Both the position numbers and the translations under genes were made by a program. A DNA stretch of 64,000 nucleotides from Gemmobacter sp034519525. GTDB taxonomy: Bacteria; Pseudomonadota; Alphaproteobacteria; Rhodobacterales; Rhodobacteraceae. The notes under the pieces were generated by a model that saw only the letters and a list, made by a program, of their open reading frames with translations, was not told where the DNA came from and made no database searches. The DNA lies in the NCBI GenBank assembly GCA_034519525.1, contig JAXHOJ010000051.1:113161-177160 (forward strand), in the 5' to 3' direction. Shown in pieces: positions 55,510 to 64,000 of the stretch; the first letter of the stretch is position 1, and each line of letters opens with the position of its first letter.

Positions 55510-56235
55510 TTATTCTCCGGTTGCGGAAGCCGCGGCAAGAGCGCTGACACCCGAGGCTTTCGGGCGCTCGTCTTCCGGCAGCTTGCCTTCGACGAGATAG
55601 ACGACCTGTTCGGCGATTCCGGTCGCATGGTCGCCCACGCGCTCGATGTTCTTGGCGATGAAATGCAGGTGCATGCTGGGCGTGATGTTGCGCGGATCTT
55701 CCAGCATATGGGTCAGGAATTCGCGGAACAGCGCATTATACATCTGATCCACCTCGCGGTCGCGGATGCGCACATCCTTGGCCATGGCCGCATCGCGGGC
55801 GATATAGGCATCCAGCGCATCCTTCAGCATCATGACCACGGCGCGGGTCATGCGGCGGATGGAGCCGGTGGCGCCTTCGATGGGGGTCATCTGGGCCAGC
55901 AGGGTGCCGCGTTTTGCCAGGTTCTTGGCATAATCACCGCAGCGTTCCAGATTGCCCGCGATCCGCATCACCGTCAGCACGGTGCGCAGGTCGCTGGCCG
56001 TCGGACCGCGCAGGGCGATCAGGCGGGCACATTCGGTCTGGATCTGTTCTTCCAGCGCGTCGATGGCCTCGTCGCCCTTGCGGACGCGCAGTGCCAGTTC
56101 CTCGTCACGGGTGTCCAGCGCCTGTGCGGCGTCCAGCATGGCGGCCTCGACAAGGCCGCCCATCTTCATGACCATCGCCTGAACGCCTTCCAGATCGCGG
56201 TCGAAGGACGAAACGATATGCTTTTCGTTGTTCAT
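55510..56235 (-). CDS. phoU: Phosphate signalling complex protein PhoU
   Basis: A 241-residue all-helical protein with two three-helix PhoU repeats, linking the Pst transporter to PhoR. Marks: ISSFDRDLEGVQAMVMKMGG-type start, the metal-binding NLERCGDYAKN (first repeat) and NIERVGDHATGIAE (second repeat). ATG 56235 follows GGAG by eight bases. It stands between pstB and phoB, four bases from phoB. Confidence 0.96.
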   Translation of the reverse strand: MNNEKHIVSSFDRDLEGVQAMVMKMGGLVEAAMLDAAQALDTRDEELALRVRKGDEAIDALEEQIQTECARLIALRGPTASDLRTVLTVMRIAGNLERCGDYAKNLAKRGTLLAQMTPIEGATGSIRRMTRAVVMMLKDALDAYIARDAAMAKDVRIRDREVDQMYNALFREFLTHMLEDPRNITPSMHLHFIAKNIERVGDHATGIAEQVVYLVEGKLPEDERPKASGVSALAAASATGE

Positions 56236-56248
56236 CGGGAAGGTCTCC

Positions 56249-57046
56249 TCAGCCGATCCGGCCGGTGATGTAGGATTCGGTGCGGGGATCTTTCGGATTG
56301 GTGAAGATCTGCCCGGTTTCGCCGTATTCGACCAGATGGCCAAGGTGGAAGAACGCGGTGCGCTGGCTGACGCGGGCCGCCTGCTGCATCGAGTGGGTCA
56401 CGATCACGACCGAGAACTGCGAGCGCAGCTCGTCGATCAGCTCTTCGACCTGGGCGGTGGCGATCGGGTCCAGTGCCGAGCAGGGCTCGTCCATCAGCAG
56501 CACCTCGGGCGAGGTGGCAATGGCGCGGGCGATGCACAGACGCTGCTGCTGGCCGCCGGACAGGCCGGTGCCGGGGGCATCCAGACGGTCCTTGACCTCG
56601 TTCCAGAGGGCGGCTTTCTTCAGCGAGGTTTCCACGATGGCATCCAGTTCCGCCTTGCCCCGGGCCAGACCGTGAATCCGCGGGCCATAGGCCACGTTTT
56701 CATAGATCGACTTCGGGAAGGGGTTCGGCTTCTGGAACACCATGCCGATCTTGGCGCGCAGCACGACCGGGTCCACGCGCTTGTCGTAGATGTCTTCGCC
56801 GTCCAGCTTGATCTCGCCCATCACGCGTGCCGAGGCCACGGTGTCGTTCATGCGGTTCAGGCAGCGCAGGAAGGTCGATTTGCCGCAGCCCGAGGGGCCG
56901 ATGAAGGCGGTCACGGTCTTGTCGAGGATATCGACATCGACATCCTTGAGGGCGTGGTTGTCACCGTAATAGACCTGCGCGCGCCGGGCAGTCATCTTGG
57001 CGGTATCCGTGGACACAGTTCTCTCCACAATTCGCATATCGTTCAT
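56249..57046 (-). CDS. pstB: Phosphate ABC transporter ATPase PstB
   Basis: A 265-residue ATPase powering high-affinity phosphate import. Walker A GPSGCGKST (50-58), Q-loop MVFQKPNPFPKSIYENV (PstB signature), LSGGQQQRLCIARA and LLMDEPCSALDPIAT are visible. Start ATG 57046 follows AGAGG. It lies 13 bases from phoU and 10 from the pstA stop, within the operon. Confidence 0.97.
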   Translation of the reverse strand: MNDMRIVERTVSTDTAKMTARRAQVYYGDNHALKDVDVDILDKTVTAFIGPSGCGKSTFLRCLNRMNDTVASARVMGEIKLDGEDIYDKRVDPVVLRAKIGMVFQKPNPFPKSIYENVAYGPRIHGLARGKAELDAIVETSLKKAALWNEVKDRLDAPGTGLSGGQQQRLCIARAIATSPEVLLMDEPCSALDPIATAQVEELIDELRSQFSVVIVTHSMQQAARVSQRTAFFHLGHLVEYGETGQIFTNPKDPRTESYITGRIG

Positions 57047-57056
57047 TGGGGGCCTC

Positions 57057-58415
57057 TTACCAGCGGCGTTCAAAGCGGCGGCGCAGCATGATGGCGACCG
57101 CGTTCATGATGAGAAGGAAGACCAGCAGCACGATGATGGCGCCCGAAGCCCGTTCGACAAAGGCCGGATCGGAGCGTTGGGTCCACTGATACACCTGCAC
57201 GGGCAGGGCGGTGGCGGGCTGCATCAGGCCTTCCGGCGGGGCGGCGGGGTAATCCTTCACGAAGGCCACCATGCCGATCAGCAGCAGGGGGGCGCTTTCG
57301 CCAAGGGCACGGGCCAGACCCAGGATGGTGCCGGTCAGGATGCCGGGCATCGCCAGCGGCAGGACATGGTGGAAGATCGCCTGCATCTTGGATGCGCCCA
57401 CCCCCAGCGCCGCATCGCGGATCGACGGCGGCACGGCCTTGAGCGCGGCACGGGTGGCGATGATGATCGTGGGCAGCGTCATCAGCGTCAGCACCAGGCC
57501 GCCGACGATGGGCGCCGATTGCGGCAGGCCCGCAAAGTTGATGAACAGCGCCAGTGCCAGGATCCCGTAGACGATGGACGGAACGGCGGCGAGGTTGGCA
57601 ATGTTCACCTCGATCAGGTCGGTCCATTTGTTCTTCGGGGCCAATTCCTCAAGATAGATCGAGCTGGCAACACCGATCGGCAGCGACAGGACCAGCACGA
57701 TCAGCATCATATAGGCCGACCCGAGGATGGCGACGCCGAGACCCGCCGCTTCGGGGCGCAGTTCCGAGGCATCGGGGGCGGTCAGGAAGGACAGGTTGAA
57801 CTTCACCTCGATCAGGCCGGCATCGGCCATGGCCTGGGCCACGGTCAGCTGTTCGGGGCTGATGTTGCTGTCGCGCAGCGCCGAATCCATGGTGACGCGG
57901 CCCTTGAAGAACCCGTCGACGCGGCTGGTGGCGAAGCCGTCGAAGGTCGATGGTCTGGCCCAGCATGTCGGGGTTGGCCAGCACCTGGTTGCGCAGATCG
58001 GCCGGGGCTTCCTTCGACATCAGGCCCATGATGTCCTTGTCGGATCAACGCCCTGCGGTGTCGATGCCCTTTTCGGGCGCCAGTTCCGCCTCGCAGCGCC
58101 TTCGGCGATCAGCTTGCCATAGCCCACGGTCGTGACCTTCGTCATCTGCTTCGGGGTTGCGGTTGCCGGATTTGTCCAGCGCCGCAGCATCCAGCATGAC
58201 GGGAATTTCAACGAAGGTCTGCCGGAAGGCGCCAACACCGTTCCCGAGGATCGAGACCATCAGGAACACCAGCGCCACCAGGCCCAGCAGAACGGCCGCC
58301 AGCCCGATAGGCGTGAACCGGGTTTCGGCGGCCGTTGCGGCTGCGCGTGCGGGCGTCTGGCGACCAGGAAGAGCCGTGTTTCGATCGCGGCGGGATTGAG
58401 GCTCGCGTCGGTCAT
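57057..58415 (-). CDS. pstA: Phosphate ABC transporter permease PstA, at least five frameshifts
   Basis: Inner-membrane subunit of the Pst transporter. The C-terminal piece (57890-57057) is intact: LGVAILGSAYMMLIVLVLSLPIGVASSIYLEELAP, VPSIVYGILALALFINFAG (the PstA/C EAA region), ALRAVPPSIRDAALGVGASKMQ-type motif. The N-terminal half must be pieced from several frames: MTDASLNPAAIE, FLMVSILGNGVGAFRQTFVEIPV, MTKVTTVGYGKLIAEG, MGLMSKEAPADLRNQVLANPDMLGQT. Switches fall near 58370, 58150, 58100, 58040 and 57950. The start overlaps the pstC stop. These are probably sequence errors. Confidence 0.9.
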
Positions 58416-59918
58416 TCGTATTGCTCCCGATACTTGCGCACGATGACGAGCGCGAGGACGTTGAGGGCGAGGGTGATGCAGAACAGCGTCAGACCCAGCG
58501 CAAAGGCCACCAGCGTTTCAGGGCTGGCAAATTCGGTATCGCCGGTCAGCTGGCTGACGATTTTCACGGTAACGGTGGTCATGGCTTCGAAGGGGTTCAG
58601 GCTCAGCTTGGCGGCGGCACCGGCGCCCATCACCACGATCATGGTTTCCCCGATGGCGCGGCTGGCGGCCAGCAGGATGGCGCCCACGATGCCCGGCAGG
58701 GCGGCAGGCAGAACCACGCGCTTCACGGTTTCCGATTGGGTGGCGCCCAGCCCGAACGACCCGTCGCGCATGGCCTGCGGCACGGCGTTGATGATGTCAT
58801 CCGACAGCGACGACACAAAGGGAATGATCATGATGCCCATCACGAGGCCCGCCGTCATCACCGAGGACGACGAGTTGCCAAGGCCCAGCGGGCTGGCGAT
58901 CCAGTCGCGCAGCAGCGGCCCCACCGTCACCAGCGCGAAAAGGCCGTAGACGATGGAGGGGATGCCCGCCAGGATTTCCAGCAGCGGCTTGGCCGTGGCC
59001 CGCATCCGCGGCGAGGCATATTCCGACAGGTAGATGGCAGCCATCAGGCCGATCGGCACGGCGACCACCAGCGAGATGAAGCTGACATACATGGTGCCCC
59101 AGACCAGCGGCCACAGCCCCAGATCAGAGCCGCCACGGAAGTTCGGCGTTCCAGGTCGAGCCCAGAAGAAGAAGTCCTCGACCGGATATTGGCGGAAGAA
59201 GTGCCACGGTTTCGAACAGCATCGAGGAGATGATGCCGACAGTGGTCAGCATCGCGATGAGCGAAGCAGCCGATCAGCAGGGCCATGATCGAACTTGTTC
59301 CACCCGATTGCGCGCCCGGAAATCCGGCGTGATGCGCAGTCGCACGGCAATAGCCGTGCCCGACAGCGCGGCGACCAGAATGACAACCACGCTCACGCCC
59401 AGGGCGAGAGACGAGTTGGAACAGCGTGCGGTATTCCTTGCGCCGCCTGCCAGGATCGCGCCAGCGACATCGGAGCCCAGCGCCACGCCGACCTCGGCCA
59501 GAACGGCCGCGCAGGTCTGACCGGGTCAGCGCGCAGGGCGTCAATGCCGCCTCGTTCGGCGCCCAGACGCCGGCTGCCACAGCGGTATCCAAGCCCGGCG
59601 GCAATCGCGGCGCACATCGGCCATCACCAGGTTCGGCAGCCCGAGGCATCGGCCGTTCATCGGCAGGCAATGATGGCGGCAACGACTGAGGTTCGATCAG
59701 CATCGGCTGCACGCAAGCAGCCAGACAATCATCACCAGCATCGCGGGCACCGCCGTGAACAGCGCGACCGACCAGCCATAATAGGAGGGCAGGGAATGCA
59801 GTTTGCGACGGGCATCGCCCTCCACGGATCGACCAGCGCCCGCTGGCGGCCCGAGAAAAAGGCGCGAGCGGCCGCGAGGCCCAGAACGATCAGAAGAGAT
59901 CAGACCAAGGCTGACATG
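58412..59918 (-). CDS. pstC: Phosphate ABC transporter permease PstC, N-terminal half heavily frameshifted
   Basis: The second Pst permease. From 59092 down it is intact: MYVSFISLVVAVPIGLMAAIYLSEYASP, IPSIVYGLFALVTVGPLL, the EAA loop QAMRDGSFGLGATQSETVKRVVLP, ending at 58412 (overlaps pstA). Above 59092 fragments of the long alphaproteobacterial N-terminus appear in all frames: NFRGGSDLGLWPLVWGT, QYPVEDFFF, LGVSVVVIL, ITPDFRARNRVEQ, LIVLGLAAARAFF, and SALV at the presumed ATG 59918. About ten indels within 800 bases are implied, the worst patch of the window. Confidence 0.85.
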
Positions 59919-59984
59919 GAAACCTTCTGCGTCCAGACTGCAGGAAGGGGCGCGGCGACCGGCGTCGCCCCGGATGTTGCAGGA

Positions 59985-61032
59985 TCAGTTCAGCGGGCCC
60001 ATCGGCACTTCGTCGGCAACCATCTGCTGGGTGGCAGCCAGTTCCGGGTCGGACACCAGGCCATAGGCGGCCAGCGGGCCATCCGGGCCGGCCATGTCGT
60101 CGGACACGAAGAACTCGATATACTCTTTCAGGCCGGGGACCACGCCGATATGGGCTTTCTTGACATAGAAGAACAGCGGACGCGACACCGGATAGTCACC
60201 GGCAGCGATCGATTCCACGGTGGGGATCACGCCATCCATGGTGGCAACGCGCAGCTTGTCGGTGTTGTTCTGGTAGAACGACAGGCCGAACACGCCGATG
60301 GCGTTCGGGTTGGCCGACAGGCGGGCCAGGGTTTCGGTGTAATCGCCGTCAACGTCGACCGAGACGCCATCGGTGCGCAGCGCCATGCACTTGTCATCGC
60401 GCGGCACCTTTTCTTCGTCGCCGCCTGCAGCGGCTGCAGAAAGCGTCCATGGCGCCCGAGGTTTCGCAGCCTTCGACGATCACTTTTTCGTCGAACACTT
60501 CGCGGGTGCCGTGCTTGGTGCCCGGGATGAAGGCCAGCAGCGCCTGAGCGGGCAGGGCGGCGTTCACATCGGCCCAGGTCTTGTTCGGGTTGGCGACGAT
60601 GGCGCCATCCTTCACGACTTCGGCAGCCAGAGCATTGTACCAGTCAGCAGCGGTGAAAGCGAATTCCGGGCCGTTGATTTCCGACGCGAACACGATGCCG
60701 TCATAGCCGAAGCGAACTTCGATCAGTTCGTTCACGCCATTGGCGTTGCAGAGGTCGATGTCCGACTGCTTGATACGCGACGAAGAGTTGGCGATGTCGA
60801 TGGTGTTTTCGCCCACGCCTTCACACAGCTTCTTGCGGCCGGCGCCCGAACCACCACCTTCAACAACCGGGGTCGGGAAATCGAAGTTTTCGCCAAAGGC
60901 TTCGGCCACGATGGTGGCATAGGGCAGAACGGTCGAAGAACCGGAAACCTGAACGTTGTCGCGGGCCATGGCGGCAGTGGCCGAGACGGCGGCGATCGCG
61001 ATCACCGAGGCGGAAAGTTTCATGACAGACAT
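59985..61032 (-). CDS. pstS: Phosphate-binding periplasmic protein PstS, one frameshift
   Basis: Periplasmic phosphate receptor of the Pst transporter, about 348 residues. ATG 61032 follows AGGAG; a signal peptide (KLSASVIAIAAVSATAAMA) precedes VQVSGSSTVLPYATIVAEAF and PVVEGGGSGAGRKKLCEG, the phosphate-binding blocks of PstS. The first frame ends in nonsense after MDAF; KVPRDDKCMALRTDGVSVDV and the rest, to GPLN at 59985, follow one frame over, so one base is missing near 60436-60442. A Pho box is 79-105 bases upstream. Confidence 0.93.
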
Positions 61033-61110
61033 GGGTTGCTCCTGCAAAGTCCGTTTCCCGGACGCACCGGGCGTCCTTGGCGACGGGGTAACGCTGCGGT
61101 GTGAACCCTA

Positions 61111-61137
61111 TGTAAGACAATTGTGACAGTTCTGTAA
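61111..61137 (-). promoter_or_regulatory. Pho box upstream of pstS
   Basis: On the minus strand TTACA, TCACA and TTACA (plus-strand TGTAA at 61111, TGTGA at 61122, TGTAA at 61133) recur at exact 11-base spacing. This is the half-site pattern of tandem PhoB boxes. It lies about 80 bases before the pstS start, as expected for a PhoB-activated promoter. Confidence 0.8.
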
Positions 61138-61279
61138 AAGGCGCCCCTGCCAGCCCGCCATTTCTGGATGATATTTCGGGCTTTCTGGCAAAATTAAGGA
61201 ATCTGACGCGGGGTTATCCGATGCAAAGGGCCGAAAACACTTAAGATCATGTTGGAATCCAGCCTGGAGGCGTTTTTTC

Positions 61280-62680
61280 ATGAAACCCGAAGCGGCACTG
61301 CCCGAAATGCGGTTTTCCCGCATCCGCGCGGCGCGCAGCCTGCCGGATGGCGTGCCGGGGCTGGCGCTGCGGCGGGCGATTCTCGGGCGGCTGGCCGATG
61401 GCATCCGGCGGGCCGAGCCGCAGATCGTGGCGGCGCTGGCGCAGGATCTGGGGCGCAATGCCAGCGAAACGGCGCTGGTGGAAATTCTGCCGCTGCTGCA
61501 GGAAATCGCCCATGCCCGCCGCAATCTGGGCCGCTGGATGCGCCCGCGCCGTCTGCGCACCGGGCTTTCCGGGCTGGGCACCCGCGCCCTGCTGATGACC
61601 GAACCGAAGGGCACCTGCCTGATTCTGGCGCCGTGGAACTATCCTTTCGTGCTGGCGCTGGGGCCGCTGGTCAGCTGTCTTGCGGCGGGCAATGGCGCCA
61701 TTATCAAACCATCAGAGCTGGCCCCGGCCAGCGCCGCGCTGATTGCCGGGCTGGTGGCCGATGCGGTGGACCCTGATCTGGCCACCGTGATCGAAGGCGA
61801 CAAGACCATGGCGGAACGCCTGCTGGCGCTGCCCTTCGACCATATCTTCTTCACCGGCAGCCCCGAGGTGGGGCGGGTGGTCATGGCGGCGGCGGCGCGG
61901 CATCTGGCCTCTGTCACGCTGGAACTGGGCGGCAAATCGCCCTGCATCGTCGGCCCCGGCGCCGATCTGGATCAGGCCGCGCGCTGGATCGTCTTTGGCA
62001 AATTCGTCAATGCGGGTCAGACCTGCATCGCGCCGGATCATGTGCTGGTGCATGACAGCCAGCAGGATGGCCTGCGGGCCGCGCTGCGCCGCGCGGTGGA
62101 GCGGGCCTATCCCGGCGGGCTGGCGGCCAGGGATCTGGGCGCCATTGTCAGTGACAGCCACACCGCCCGGCTGACCGGGATGCTGGGCGAGGCGCTGGCT
62201 GAGGGCGCGCGCCTAGTCTGTGGCGGGGCGGCCCGCAACCGGCGCATCGCCCCCACCATCGTGGAGGCCATGCCCGAAGGTTGCACGCTGGACCGGGCCG
62301 AGATCTTCGGGCCGATCCTGCCGCTGATCCCTTACAGCGATCTGGATCAGGCGCTGGCCCGGATCAATGACCGGCCAAAGCCGCTGGCGATCTATGTCTT
62401 TGACCGGGACAAAGCGATGATCGACCGGGTTCTGCGCGAAACGTCTTCTGGGGCGGTGGGGGTCAATCTGACGATGCTGCAGTTTTCCAACCCGCGCCTG
62501 CCGTTCGGGGGCATCGGCACATCGGGGCTTGGCGCCGCGCATGGCGAATGGGGCTTTCGTGCCTTCAGCCATGAAAAGCCGGTGCTGCGCAACCATCTGT
62601 CGCCGGTGCCGCTGCTGTTTCCACCCTATGGCGCGCGGGGGGCGCGGCTGATCGGCTGGGCGCGGCGGCTTCTGGGCTGA
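61280..62680 (+). CDS. Aldehyde dehydrogenase (ALDH3 / coniferyl aldehyde dehydrogenase-like)
   Basis: A 466-residue NAD(P)-dependent aldehyde dehydrogenase of the shorter ALDH3 type. Cofactor-region FTGSPEVGR, general base E215 in LELGGKSP, nucleophile C249 in AGQTCIAPDHVLV, and EIFGPILPLIPY near the end are all present. The C-terminus (PLLFPPYGARGARLIGWARRLLG) has the tail of membrane-associated fatty or aromatic aldehyde dehydrogenases. It is divergent from the Pst operon; the 247-base gap contains the Pho box. Substrate is not determined by sequence. Confidence 0.9.
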   Translation: MKPEAALPEMRFSRIRAARSLPDGVPGLALRRAILGRLADGIRRAEPQIVAALAQDLGRNASETALVEILPLLQEIAHARRNLGRWMRPRRLRTGLSGLGTRALLMTEPKGTCLILAPWNYPFVLALGPLVSCLAAGNGAIIKPSELAPASAALIAGLVADAVDPDLATVIEGDKTMAERLLALPFDHIFFTGSPEVGRVVMAAAARHLASVTLELGGKSPCIVGPGADLDQAARWIVFGKFVNAGQTCIAPDHVLVHDSQQDGLRAALRRAVERAYPGGLAARDLGAIVSDSHTARLTGMLGEALAEGARLVCGGAARNRRIAPTIVEAMPEGCTLDRAEIFGPILPLIPYSDLDQALARINDRPKPLAIYVFDRDKAMIDRVLRETSSGAVGVNLTMLQFSNPRLPFGGIGTSGLGAAHGEWGFRAFSHEKPVLRNHLSPVPLLFPPYGARGARLIGWARRLLG

Positions 62681-62687
62681 GGGCGGA

Positions 62688-62891
62688 TCAGCCTGCGGGG
62701 GCAAGCTGGCGGGCCAAGGCCTCCAGTGCGGCGATAGAGGCATCATAGCTGGCCCCCGCCTTGGGAAACAGCGCCTTCTGATCGCGGTAAAAGGCAAGCC
62801 ATTTCGGCAGATCAGCCACCGGATAGGTATTGGACCAGGCACCCCGCGTGAGGGTGAATGTCTGGCCGTCTTCGGAAACAGAGGTTATCAT
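62688..62891 (-). CDS. Small hypothetical protein
   Basis: A 67-residue protein starting MITSVSEDGQTFTLTRGAW, with KWLAFYRDQKALFPKAGASYDASIAALEALARQLAPAG; no known domain is recognised. It is soluble, no signal peptide or helix in the membrane. ATG 62891 has GGGGG five bases before. Convergent with the aldehyde dehydrogenase, eight bases from its stop. The upstream extension of the frame is not supported by a ribosome-binding site. Confidence 0.6.
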   Translation of the reverse strand: MITSVSEDGQTFTLTRGAWSNTYPVADLPKWLAFYRDQKALFPKAGASYDASIAALEALARQLAPAG

Positions 62892-63151
62892 GCCCCCTGT
62901 TTCGCGCCGCGCAGGCCCGGGGTCAAGCCGGAACGCAGGTCGCTGCCGCCCATCCGCAGGGGCATGTTTCACTCTGTTACAATGCGGCAGGGCGGCGGCG
63001 GGGCAGAAGGCCCGAAATCGGTGCCTGACGAAGGCAATCGCGCCAGACAGCGCCGGTTCGGCAGGCCGTCTCGGCAAAAACCCCCTTTTCCGTGGCAAAG
63101 CCGGGCCCGGCCACCTTTCACATGTGTCTTGAGATACTTACACTGTGACAC
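62892..63151. other. Gap upstream of the antiporter gene
   Basis: No gene is apparent in this 260-base gap. It contains the leader of the antiporter gene, with a T/A-rich segment at 63111-63150 and the inverted repeat at 63121-63154. A promoter for the small hypothetical gene on the other strand is also expected here. Confidence 0.4.
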
Positions 63152-63154
63152 ATG
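63121..63154. promoter_or_regulatory. Inverted repeat covering the antiporter start codon
   Basis: CATGTGTC (63121-63128) and GACACATG (63147-63154) form perfect 8-base arms with an 18-base spacer. The right arm contains the start codon ATG 63152. Folded in RNA this would hide the start; in DNA it could be an operator. No Shine-Dalgarno sequence is visible just ahead of the ATG. Confidence 0.5.
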
Positions 63155-64000
63155 GATATTGCCCTTTTCGTCGCTGCTGTCGCCCTGCTGTTCATCGTCA
63201 TCGCCCTGTGCGAGCCGGTGGCTGATCGTCTGCGCCTGCCCTATACCGTGGTTTTGGCCATCGTCGGGGCCACTCTGGGTGTGGCCGCAGTGGTGGTGCG
63301 CAACACCATGGGAGACAGCCTGAGCGCGGAAACACTGGCGCTTCTGTCCTTGCCGATCCGGTCTGCCGTTTTCATGAACGTCTTCCTGCCCACACTGATC
63401 TTTCAGGTGGCGCTGGGGCTGGATCTGCGGCGGATGCTGGATGACTGGGTGCCGATCCTGGCGATGGCGGTGATGGCGGTCTTTGTCGCCACGCTGTTCG
63501 TGGGCATGGCGCTGGTGCCGTTCAGCGGCATGGGGGTGCTGGCCTGTTTCCTGCTGGGGGCGGTTGTCTCGACCACCGATCCTTCGGCCGTGGTGTCGAT
63601 CTTCCGCAGCCTTGCGGCGCCGCAGCGGCTGGCCCGCATCGTCGAGGGGGAAAGCCTGCTGAACGATGCCGCCGCCATCGCCCTGTTCGGCTTCTTCCTG
63701 ACCTTCGTGATGGCGGGCGTGCCCAACCCCACGCTGCAGGATGCCTTCATCGGCCTGCCGATCACCATTCTGGGCGGCGGGCTGCTGGGCTGGGTTCTGG
63801 CGCGCGGGGCGCTGTTCCTGATGGTTCTGCTGGGGGCCTATCCTCTGGCGCAGCTGTCGCTTTCGGTGGCGGTGCCCTATCTGACCTTCCTGCTGGCCGA
63901 TCAGGTGCTGGGCGCGTCTGGCGTGGTGGCCGTGGTGGTGGCGGGCATGACGCTGAACTGGGTGGGGCCGGGCCGTCTGGCCCCGCCAGCAATACGTGGC
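63152..64000 (+). CDS. CPA1-type Na+/H+ antiporter, cut by window end
   Basis: The first 283 codons of a monovalent cation:proton antiporter of the CPA1 (NhaP/NHE) type are present, still open at base 64000. Helices: ALFVAAVALLFIVIALCEPVA, TVVLAIVGATLGVAAVVV, and the core motif GAVVSTTDPSAVVSIFRSLAAPQRLARIVEGESLLNDAAAIALFGFF, in which TDPSAVV and ESLLND are the family's ion-translocation segments with the acidic pair. Start ATG 63152 lies in the inverted repeat. In Rhodobacteraceae such proteins often carry C-terminal TrkA-C domains, which would be outside the window. Confidence 0.9.
   Translation, partial: MDIALFVAAVALLFIVIALCEPVADRLRLPYTVVLAIVGATLGVAAVVVRNTMGDSLSAETLALLSLPIRSAVFMNVFLPTLIFQVALGLDLRRMLDDWVPILAMAVMAVFVATLFVGMALVPFSGMGVLACFLLGAVVSTTDPSAVVSIFRSLAAPQRLARIVEGESLLNDAAAIALFGFFLTFVMAGVPNPTLQDAFIGLPITILGGGLLGWVLARGALFLMVLLGAYPLAQLSLSVAVPYLTFLLADQVLGASGVVAVVVAGMTLNWVGPGRLAPPAIRG

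Noticed and set aside
59295..60530. 411-codon plus-strand frame across the pstC/pstS junction
   Set aside because: No domain; it covers the damaged pstC N-terminus and the intact pstS C-terminus, which are recognisable on the minus strand.

Overview
The window is about 64 kb of GC-rich (mid-60s percent) alphaproteobacterial chromosome. Gene content, codon use and gene order point to the family Rhodobacteraceae (Rhodobacter, Tabrizicola, Gemmobacter or Paracoccus relatives): priA divergent from a short transaldolase, DUF484-xerC, a phosphatidylcholine synthase, ybgC-tolQRAB-pal-cpoB-tilS-ftsH, an fhs/folD one-carbon cluster and pstSCAB-phoUB. It is mostly core genome. I saw no CRISPR array, prophage, insertion sequence, rRNA or tRNA.

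Layout. 0-5.6 kb: N-terminal part of priA, transaldolase/FSA, DUF484, xerC, pcs, a DMT exporter and ogt. 5.6-14.8 kb (mostly minus strand): ileS, ruvB, htpX, ruvA, ruvC, a DUF1127 peptide, prmA, msrA. 15-25.8 kb (plus): a conserved unknown, ybgC, the Tol-Pal cell-envelope system, then tilS, ftsH and a tam-like methyltransferase. 25.9-28.9 kb: fhs, an AroQ chorismate mutase and folD. 29-33.5 kb: a membrane-tethered LytTR regulator, then pdeM, a PaaI-type thioesterase and an Lhr helicase (DNA-repair type genes). 33.7-37.3 kb: a YmdB-like phosphoesterase, an SLC13/RCK transporter and yebC. 37.3-46.2 kb: an accessory stretch with three secreted RTX-type proteins (one an M10 metalloprotease), interrupted by the argP/argO lysine-arginine export pair and a second DMT exporter. 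46.3-54.6 kb: two efflux systems, an RND pump with its adaptor and a MacAB-type ABC exporter, with an alpha/beta hydrolase between them. 54.8-61 kb (minus): the Pho regulon cluster phoB-phoU-pstB-pstA-pstC-pstS read right to left, with a Pho box upstream of pstS. 61-64 kb: aldehyde dehydrogenase, a small unknown, and a CPA1-type Na+/H+ antiporter cut by the window end.

The most striking property is technical. Many highly conserved, in part essential, genes (ileS, ruvB, htpX, ruvA, prmA, tolB, pdeM, a thioesterase, the SLC13 transporter, the M10 protease, the RND pump, pstA, pstC, pstS) are broken by single-base insertions or deletions, and the correct protein continues in another frame. They cluster at 7.6-13.6 kb, 46.9-47.9 kb and 57.9-60.4 kb. 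I read these as base-calling or consensus errors, not decay, and give each such gene as one locus. Biological points worth a second look: a PPC-like domain apparently inserted inside the catalytic domain of the M10 protease; a large RTX protein built from five repeated modules behind a propeller-like head; a dispersed inverted intergenic element; a compact cluster of AT-rich palindromes; and a perfect palindrome in front of the RND operon.
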